From Sycobia sp. Sy_11 (lineage: Eukaryota; Arthropoda; Insecta; Hymenoptera; Epichrysomallidae): a stretch of 64,000 nt of DNA. The position numbers were made by a program, and so were the translations under genes. Below are positions 56,209 through 64,000 of the stretch, piece by piece (within the stretch, counting starts at the first letter, position 1; each line of letters opens with the position of its first letter). The stretch spans positions 248,001 through 312,000 of the forward strand of contig JACCIC010000190.1 in the NCBI GenBank assembly GCA_018907035.1. The letters are read 5' to 3'. The notes beneath the pieces were generated by a model that searched no databases, had not been told where the DNA came from, and saw only the letters and a program-made list of their open reading frames with translations.

Positions 56209-57057
56209 AACCGGCCAAATTGCCGGTCGTCGGTGAAAACCGAGTTTTCGCGCGCGACATCGAAAACTCGCGAGTCGCGAGAGTGCGCGACCGTCGCGAA
56301 GAAGGAGGAAGCACGAAGAGAAGAACTTCCTCACCGCCCAGCTACCGAAAGAAGAGCACGTAGAATAGAGAGAGAGCACCATCCAAATTATTACCTCCAT
56401 CTCCAGCACTATTTCCCGGCGGTGATCATCAGCTTCCCGGTGATTCAGCTAATTCAATTCTACATCCTAGTGCGATCACGGAGCCACCCGATCGTTGTGC
56501 GATCGCCCGTATTGTGAGAAAGAAAACGAGAGAAGGAAGGAAGGAAGCTATTGCGATTTGAAAAGGGAGAGATCGAGTAAGAGAGAGATGGAAGGAAGGA
56601 AGGAAGGACGAGAAAGAGAACCACCCGGAACGAGAGGAAGCAACAACGGAGCTCCGTCCCGGCAAGTACCGTTTTGTATAGCTATGTTAAAGAGAGTGGT
56701 CGTTCCCGCGACTAAGCGCGCCATACTCGTACGGCTGCTCTGCATCCATGCGAGCTAGATTGTACGCGCCGTGTACGTTCTCCATTCCACTTACCGCCGT
56801 TTGATATTCCCCCGCGCCCGCGGAATCCTCTCCTGCATTGATATGTCGTCGCTGCCTGCTGAGAATTATGTATATTTATCATTGTTGTAATTATCTGTAG
56901 ATAAAAGCGATATAAATAAATGTTCGTTCATTTCATAAGCTTGCTTAGTGTCATTTCGTGTTCCCGTATTTTCCCATTTCAGGTCCAGCGCAGCCGGCAC
57001 GCAGCGCGCGACGAGCAAGTAAGTAGTAGGTAACCCGCGTGTAAGTAAGCGGTTACA
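56206..57057 (+). mobile_element. Solo-LTR-like unit inserted in (TA)n
   Basis: 852 bp, beginning T-G-T-A-A-C-C-G and ending C-G-G-T-T-A-C-A (a perfect 8-bp inverted pair), with a-t-a-t on both sides. It is GC-rich with a palindromic T-C-G-C-G-A-G-T-C-G-C-G-A near the start and an A-A-T-A-A-A signal near 56914-56920. Purine-rich frames inside (for example 56495-56758) reflect composition. Related to 46067-46958 and 57082 onward. Confidence 0.7.
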
Positions 57058-57081
57058 ATATATACATATATATATATATAT
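57058..57081. repeat. Short (TA)n tract between two LTR-like units
   Basis: About 24 bases of TA repeat separating the two units. Confidence 0.9.
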
Positions 57082-58476
57082 TGTAACCGCACGAACGGCG
57101 ATTGTAGGTTAGAGCGCTCTGGTAAATCCGCGAGTGTTCTCGCGAGCCGCGAGGGCGCTTGGAGCGCAACTGTAGGTACGCGGCTCGAAAAGGAGAGCAC
57201 TTTCGTCTCCGGCGTTCGTTCAGTCTGACGCGCTTTCGTCCGTTCCATCTCGTTATCTTCTTTGTACTTTTTCTTCCGTCGACTGAAGTTGAATAAAGGT
57301 TCGATGTCTCCATTTTAGCGTCCGTCGTGTCGTCGTGTTTTCGAGGTGAGATTTGCGACGGTTACGTGCACGTAAGCCGAAGGTGCGGAAAAGACGCGCA
57401 CGGCAATAGCTTTGCCGCAGCCCCGAACTGAGAGTGCGAACGGATAAGGAAGAACGAACTCTGCTGTCTGTGTACTGGCGCAAGCCAGCAACGACATTGG
57501 TTGCTAGCCGCGGCCAAACGCAACCGCGCAAGCGGACGAGGAGACGCGAGAAATAGTGGCGCGACTCGTCAAGTTCTTACGCTTCCGCGTAAGTGAGAGA
57601 GAGAGAGAGCGCCCAGCCGCCTTAAGACGAGGCGAAAGCAGCGAGCACTGGCGAGCTTCGAGGCCAACGACAGCATCGTCGTCGGCGGCAAGTAGCCTAT
57701 CTTAGTTTTGATATGTATGTGCAGCTAAGCTCCTGGCCCACCGCCGCGCCCGTGCCCCGCGATCCCCGCGTGTCGCGTAGCGGTTACGTACAAGTAAAGG
57801 ATATGTCGCGTCTTTAGACTAATGTTGTATTCTAATATCATTACGTAATATCTTAGTGTAATCTATCGCGTATGTATTTTGTATAATGTATCGTTCCATT
57901 TCATATCATTGTTCCTGCGTGTCGTAGTAATATAGTGTTCCGTTCCGTATCCCGCTTCCCCTGAATTTAATGTAATCGCGTATTCATATTATCTTTACTG
58001 TATCATCGCGAATTCCGCAATTAGCGAGTAGCGTAGGAGCTACATCGTTGTAAGAACATTTTTATATAATAAAATGTATTATAATTGTTACTATCTTATA
58101 CATACTACCGCGTGTTTTATTCCCTTTCCCTGTTCCCTTTCTAGCTAAGCAAACGAGCAGTGGCGTGGAAGTGCTCACGCACACATCGACACACGGTAGG
58201 TAATAACCTCGAGTTCAGGGTTATAATATATACATATACAGAACAAACCATAATAATTTACCTGCCGACAATAATTTATCCTCTCACATATACACGTAAT
58301 AGTAATGTAACAAGTTTTTTAATGTACACATTTAATATTTAATTTAATAAATAAGAAATTATGTCAACTACGTTAACTATTATAATTGCGAAGTATATAA
58401 TAGTAGGTATAAATATTATAAGAATAAATAAGCGTTAATGATTGTAATAATTCTTCGCGAACTTTTATAACACGGC

Positions 58477-58480
<4 letters not shown>
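57082..58480 (+). mobile_element. Third LTR-like unit, boundaries partly uncertain
   Basis: Begins T-G-T-A-A-C-C-G-C-A and has the related C-T-C-G-C-G-A-G-C-C-G-C-G-A-G palindrome. A-A-T-A-A-A lies at about 57290. An internal C-G-G-T-T-A-C at about 57780-57786 could be the true end. Alternatively the unit runs to the next (TA)n at 58479, where the expected C-G-G-T-T-A-C-A is replaced by C-G-G-T-A. Polyadenylation-like a-t-a-a-a-a near 58068-58075 suggests a second transcript end. No protein-coding gene is recognised. Confidence 0.45.

Positions 58481-58525
<45 letters not shown>
58479..58525. repeat. (TA)n microsatellite
   Basis: A TA run of about 47 bases. Confidence 0.95.
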
Positions 58526-58527
<2 letters not shown>

Positions 58528-59759
58528 CGATAAGAAAATATCAGGTGGCGCAGGTAAACGCTGACTAGACTGTCGTGTAGTAGAGAATTGTAACCAGAGA
58601 ACTACTCTGAAAATTCAGCAACAAATCACGTGCATTGCTCCGCACCCAATTAGAATCTCCACATGGCCGCAGCAGTGGCTCGAGGAACTGCTTACCCCGA
58701 GCTTTTATAAGCATGAGCGTGGCAGCGAACTTCAGTTCCAAGTTATAATCCATTTTATAAAACACGCGCCTCCGTTATATACATATATAGTAATACTTTA
58801 GTCATGAGTTTCAGTGCAACAGCAATAAAAGAATTTGATGAATTTGAGCATGCAAAATGTAAAATGTAAGCCACACAGCTGGTTAGAGCTGGTATAATAA
58901 CATGGTCTGGTATGAATAACTAAGTACTGGTAACTAAGTATGAAGTCTGGTATGAATAACTAAGACTGAACACTATTTATTTACAAAGTCATCTTTATTT
59001 CACTTTATTTTAATCTTAATGTTTCTTGGTAAGTCAATTATATATATTAATTGAGTAACTATATTTATATATAATAAATATTAAAAAATGAGAAATACTA
59101 TGTCTATCTAACAAATTTAAACGAAGCTTGTAAAACTACTTTCGATTTGCAATAATAACTGATTTTTTTAATAATTAAAAAATAATTATATTGATAATAT
59201 TTGGAATTTTGAATTTTATGGAATCCTAATTTGAGTACTCCTTCCTAATTGAAGTATATTTGTTTTTTGTTCGTAATAATTTTATTACATTAGTATTTTA
59301 GTACATTAATTAAAAGTAAGGTTATTGCTCGGGAACACCAATAATTTATAACATAACCTATTATTCTATACTATTAATAAAGTTCTAATTTTCATATACT
59401 ATAAGGTTTATAATTTTGTAATTTTATGCATAATGCTGAAATGGTTAAGTTTGTTTTACAATAACAATGTAGTTGCTAGGTATTAAAAATAGAACCAACT
59501 ATCATGGCTTAAAACTAGGCAAACCTTAGAATGATAAATGTGAGCAGAGGTGCCAGGCGGTACTGCCAACTCGGGCATGCGCGTTAGAGGCTTTAAATCT
59601 CCACACGCTGATTGGCTGAAACTCGTGCGATATTTTAAAGTTATATGATCTATATGATCATATAAAACAATAAGCAACTGTTAAAAAAATCACTGATGCT
59701 ATAAATTATATTATATAATAATAATAATACTTAATTTTAATAATAATATTTTTTCTATT
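58526..59759. other. AT-rich DNA, no gene seen
   Basis: A 66-codon minus frame (58565-58765) and a 64-codon minus frame (59483-59677) sit in two less AT-rich patches. Neither is recognised. No exon signals support them. Confidence 0.4.
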
Positions 59760-60845
59760 ATATTATTATTCGAGACTGGCGGGTGATCGAAGACTATACA
59801 GCCAGTGATCACCAATACATCACTTTCCGCGTAGGTGATGCCACGCCAATCAGGGCAACGGTTGAACGTTCCCGAGCCAGATGGATTGTCGCGAGGATGG
59901 AACACGAGAAGTTTTCCCAGGCGCTAGAATGCGAACAGCGCCTCCTGGTTGAATTACCAAAGAGCGCAACGCTTTACGAACGCGTGAAAGCGGTAACGAA
60001 AGCTACAATGCATCTGATCCGCCAAGCCTGCAAGCAAGCGATGCCGAGGAAAATCGTGGGTCGTGCTTGCCGTCCGACTTATTGGTGGACGCGATGCTGC
60101 TTTTAGGATCGCCTAACATCTAACGGCGAAGAAGACTCTAAAGCGAGGCATCAAAACTAGTAAACACGGATGCTGGGAAATGCTGGAAGAAGATCTGAAC
60201 AACCCTCCATGGGGATTGGGGTACAAAAACATAACCCGCAAATTAAACATGTTCCGTGAAAACATGCCTATGAGCGCGCATGTTATGGACGGCATCGTCC
60301 ATATTTTATTCCTCACTCATTCCAAACGAGAGGATGAGCTCCTGGCTCCCGAGTGCCATGAGGCACCGCCCTTCCCACGGATAGAGCTAGAGAGAGCAGT
60401 GTGCTCTCTGAAGAACCATAAGGCACCAGGACCCGACAGACTACCGACAAAGTGTTGAAAGTGGTGGCACAGAGCCATCTTGAAATTTTGCTTGGCATGT
60501 ACAACTTGTACCTTTGCGCGGGAATATTTTATCCCCGTTGGAAGGATGCAAGACTTGTGCTTCACGGGCAAGAGACATTCTAGTAAAGACCCTTACGCAT
60601 GCTAGACACCGCCTGGAAACTCCTGGAAAAGCTGATGAGACCCCATCTACAGGCGGCGCTTTTTACATCCGAGAGTCAGTATGGCTCTCGGAGAGGGCGG
60701 TGCACCATAGATGCTATTCAGGTGGTAGTGTAGGTGGCCAGGACTACGGAGTGGGGGAATCACTTCACCCGACCTGTGTTTCTTCTGGTGACACTTGATG
60801 CCAAAAATGTCTTCAACATGTTTAGATGGATAGACTTAACCTAAT
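59760..60845 (+). pseudogene. R1-clade LINE fragment (EN end to N-terminal RT)
   Basis: Starts inside the endonuclease with D-W-R-V-I-E-D-Y-T-A-S-D-H-Q-Y-I-T-F (the S-D-H motif), then R-A-R-W-I-V-A-R-M. After frame changes, N-P-P-W-G-L-G-Y-K, I-E-L-E-R-A-V-C-S-L-K-N-H-K-A-P-G-P-D-R-L-P, then Y-P-R-W-K-D-A-R-L-V-L, A-W-K-L-L-E-K-L and Q-Y-G-S-R-R-G-R-C-T-I-D-A-I follow in R1-clade order. A final L-D-A-K-N-V-F-N-M corresponds to the first RT catalytic Asp region. Both ends are missing, and several stops and at least three frame changes occur. Confidence 0.85.
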
Positions 60846-61599
60846 TCAATAATTAGGTAAATTTAATTTCTGATATAGAAATTTAAAGACAATGAAATAA
60901 ACTTATTAAAATGGTCGTTTACTTATTAAAAATATTATTTATTATTTATGATAATATTTTTATATTATTATATAATATATTAATATTATAATATTAAATA
61001 ATAACTAAAAAACAGCGATCAAAGATCATTTGTTTTCAAAAGTTTAATCAATGAAACAACTATTTCTATAAGATTTTATCCATTTGTAATTACCATTGTT
61101 TGATTCATTATGTTTTCATGGATAATTATCAAGTCTTACATTTATCAATAAAGTGTATTAAATAAGTTTTATAATGAAATTTAAAAAATGTTCGTATTGG
61201 GGCGGTATGGGTTTTCGAAACTGGGAGCAATGGGTATATGGTCGGTGCGCGTAAACGTGGTGCGTGTGTGTGCGTATTAGCTACGATAAAAAAGAATATT
61301 TAGTAGGAACAATGTTGCCAGTTCAAAATTTGAAAATTTGAACAAAATTCTTTTAGTTCTCACAGCAGTAACATCGCCTTTTCTCATTTCTATAAATTAA
61401 TTTTGATCTCGTATCACGATATTTAATATATACTATTGTGTACAAATATGTGTAAGATTTTATTTATAACTTTTGAAATATTTATTTATTCTTCGAAATC
61501 TGATTCACCCCCCTGAAAATAACCACTTCGGATGCAATGCAACTATGCCAACGCTTTTTCCGATTTTCAAAACATTTTTATACTCGTATTCTGGAATGG
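60846..61599. other. AT-rich DNA, no gene seen
   Basis: No recognisable coding sequence. Confidence 0.4.
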
Positions 61600-62545
61600 C
61601 CGTCAGTTCTTACTTCGATTCGGTTTTTATTTCTTCAAGCGAATCAAAAACGTAGCCCCGAAGTGATCTTTTGAGTTTACTGAATAACCAGAAGTCACAC
61701 GGTGCTAAATCAGGCGGGTACGATGGTTGGGGAACAATATTGGTTGAATTTTGGGCGAAATGTTCACGTAAAATCAATGCAGTGTGAGCTGGTGCATTAT
61801 CGTGATGCAAAAACCTAGAGTTTTCTTTCCATAAATCTGACCTTTTGAGAAGAATAGCTTCACGCAAACGACGCATGACATAATATTTTTTTTTAACCGT
61901 TTGGCCGGTTGGGAGGAATTCATAATGCACGACATCACGATAATCGAATAAAACAGTGAGCATAACGATTTTGGCGTGATTTTTCCGATCTTCGCTCTCC
62001 TTTGGCACGATATTTGTTCGATTAATCGGCTGTTTCTAGATCGTAAGCGTAGGCGCAAGTCGCATCTCCAGTTATTATGCATTTTATCATTTCCTGATAG
62101 TCCGAAAGCATCGTATTACGGACGTCCATGTGACGCTGTTTTCCCAAAAAATCGAGTGTTTTTGGCACCAATCGAGATTTCAATCTTTTCAGGCACAACA
62201 AATCTTTCAAAATTGTATTTGTAATTTCTAAGTCATTTGAAATTTCATCAATATCAACAAGCGCTCTAGTAGTTAGTCAACGATTTTGCAGAACCAATTC
62301 TTTGATCTTGTCGACATGTAGCCCATTAGTAGATGTTCTTGATCGCTTTGATGTGGTTTGTCTTCAACGCGTTTTCGACCTTCTTGGAACAATTTGTGCC
62401 AATCAAAAACACTTACTCTTGACATTGACTTCTCACCAAAGGCCTTCTGCAACATTCTAAACGTTTCGACGGCCGATATTTCATTTCGCGCACAAAATTT
62501 AAATCTACTTCTTTGTTGAACAATTTGACACAATGTAAAAACCGA
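61600..62545 (-). pseudogene. mariner transposase relic (D,D34D)
   Basis: The minus-strand N-terminus at 62533 reads F-K-F-C-A-R-N-E-I-S-A-V-E-T-F and V-F-D-W-H-K-L-F-Q-E-G-R. The first catalytic block I-I-T-G-D-A-T-C-A-Y-A-Y-D (normally G-D-E-T-W) is near 62070. Then V-M-L-T-V-L-F-D-Y-R-D-V-V-H-Y-E-F-L-P follows, then L-H-H-D-N-A-P-A-H-T-A-L and P-P-D-L-A-P-C-D-F-W-L-F. I count 34 residues between the last two Asp. The C-terminus stops in L-E-E-I-K. At least three frames are needed. It belongs to the same broad group as the relics at 47.4 and 51.3 kb. Confidence 0.88.
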
Positions 62546-63673
62546 TGAGACAACTTTTCTTCATTCATAAAACACGAGCGTAACTATATGACAAATGAAG
62601 ATAATCGCGTGAAATTTGGCACAGATAACTCTAACAGTACTACCAACTTAGAAATAAAAACATTTGTCCGAATCGATAAACCCGGAAAGTTGGAATTGAA
62701 AAGTCTTACTCATATTTATACACAATAGTACAAAAGATATTTCTAAACTGGTACAACATTTATTTTTTATATTGTAGTTTTTATTTACGTTGAAATGTAT
62801 TGTCGTTGTTATTAAAATGAAGATTATTTTTAGTAAAACTTAATTTAATAAAATTTATAGTAATTAAAGTAAGGACTCACCCCCGTAATTTATAAAAAGA
62901 ATAAATTCTGCATTCTCAGAATATCTCTTCCGTTTTATATTAATAATTATTTTATTCCTAACTAGATTAAAACTTTTCAAATTGTAAATATAAAAAATTA
63001 ACGTTTTACAAAATAAAATATGCATTTTTCTGTAGACGATGAAATATTTACTTAAAGTCACTATTTCTTTTCGGAACTTCAAGTAATAAAATTTTAAAAA
63101 ATTATTAAAATAATTTTTGAATTTATTAATAATTTATTAATAATTTATTAATTTTTTGTAATTTTATTTTATTATTAAAATGTAATTTATCCAGAATTTA
63201 TTAAATTTTAGACATTTTAAACTTGCTTTATTTGTGCAACCTCAAACCCATTACAAAACGCTTATAGCCCATCCGCCCCAATCTCGAGCCCATAGTGCCT
63301 CACGTTAGGGGCGGAATAGGTTTTCTGAGACTGATAAAACTTTTACATAAAATATAAGAACATCTTTTCATACCCATATCGCACCAGATTCTCCTACATA
63401 TCAGCTCGAATCATATGTATAAGAGTTGCACAGAAGTTTGGTTAGTTTTTTAGTAGCCGGTTGTCGGATGGTTCCTCAATTCGCGATAAACAGAAAGGCC
63501 TTGGCTAATTCCTAAAATTAAGTAATGCGTTATTACCACTATTCCTCTGTATGTTCTCAGACCAAGCGTCAGAGCTCAAGTGTCAGTTTTCGTTTTATAT
63601 TAATAGTTATATTTGGTTACATATACAAAATATATTGAATGTAATATCCCCTTCTTTACTCACTTTAGGGCTA

Positions 63674-63718
<45 letters not shown>

Positions 63719-64000
63719 TAAATATATAATTAGTATATGCGATAATCGCTTATATTATGTTACTATTGCATAAAAGTAAAAATTAAAATTTTATCTTACA
63801 GATATCGGGTGTTGCCGGAAGTATAATCTGGTACAATATCTGCCATACAGGTGATACAGTCTGACAGACCCCGCTGATAGACCGATACTCGCGATGCAAA
63901 TTGAATTTATGACTCCACAACGAATTTACCTTGCAAAATTCGTTACCAAGATCAGAGAATAGAGACCAAAAATGATTGAATCCTGCCAGGGATGATACCG
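62546..64000. other. AT-rich DNA at window end
   Basis: Contains a TC microsatellite at 63677-63708 and two less AT-rich patches (63240-63330 and 63810-64000). No gene or known repeat was recognised. A minus-strand 72-codon frame at 62864-63082 is composition-driven. Confidence 0.4.
63677..63708. repeat. (TC)n microsatellite
   Basis: A pyrimidine dinucleotide run. Confidence 0.95.

Noticed and set aside
56495..56758. Arg/Glu-rich plus-strand ORF inside the LTR-like unit
   Set aside because: Purine-rich repetitive DNA gives this automatically, and related units do not keep the frame.

Overview
This is an AT-rich animal chromosome fragment, best read as insect and probably hymenopteran (ant-like). 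The evidence is the mix of mariner, piggyBac, Penelope, LOA/R1-type LINE, BEL/Pao and Ty3/gypsy remnants, with one spliced SOCS-family host gene. The organism is inferred from this mix; no species marker was seen. No bacterial features, CRISPR arrays, rRNA genes or standard tRNA genes were found.

Only one host gene is recognisable. Two phase-0 exons on the minus strand, 42375-42614 and 11098-11364, join to match the SOCS4/SOCS5 (Drosophila Socs36E) arrangement: an upstream exon ending in P-I-H-T-Q, then an SH2 exon beginning [11 protein letters not shown]. The intron between them is about 31 kb and holds most of the transposons listed here. The remaining SOCS exons, including the SOCS box, are not visible. 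A truncated second copy of the SH2 exon with intron flank lies at 52284-52737, upstream of the gene body seen here.

Layout. 0.9-6.4 kb: BEL/Pao remnant (minus), Ty3/gypsy remnant (plus), a D,D41D Tc1/mariner relic and a 30-bp minisatellite. 8.3-9.3 kb: mariner relic. 11-12.5 kb: SOCS SH2 exon, a tRNA-like repeat and one partner of a duplicated block. 16.6-19.5 kb: two mariner relics, the second split by a tRNA-derived SINE. 20.3-21.6 kb: a complete mariner with an intact 347-aa transposase. 22-23.6 kb: Penelope-like element. 24.0-28.7 kb: a long LOA-type LINE copy. 29-32.7 kb: mariner fragments and a deletion derivative of the intact mariner. 33-38.4 kb: R1-like LINE pieces and a Mutator-like transposase relic. 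38.8-40.1 kb: nearly intact irritans-type mariner. 42.4 kb: upstream SOCS exon. 43.6-45.4 kb and 52.7-54.0 kb: a GC-rich repeat family with a 312-bp LTR-like head and a shared arginine-rich ORF. 46.1-47.0, 56.2-57.1 and 57.1-58.5 kb: LTR-like units inserted in (TA)n tracts. 47.4-51.7 kb: mariner and piggyBac relics. 59.8-60.8 kb: R1-like fragment. 61.6-62.5 kb: mariner relic.

Apart from the SOCS exons, most coding-like sequence is decayed transposon. The only uninterrupted transposase is the 20.3-kb mariner. Its 581-bp relative at 32.2 kb keeps both ends and could be mobilised by it. The least explained item is the GC-rich repeat family: one of its copies carries DNA also found in the SOCS locus.
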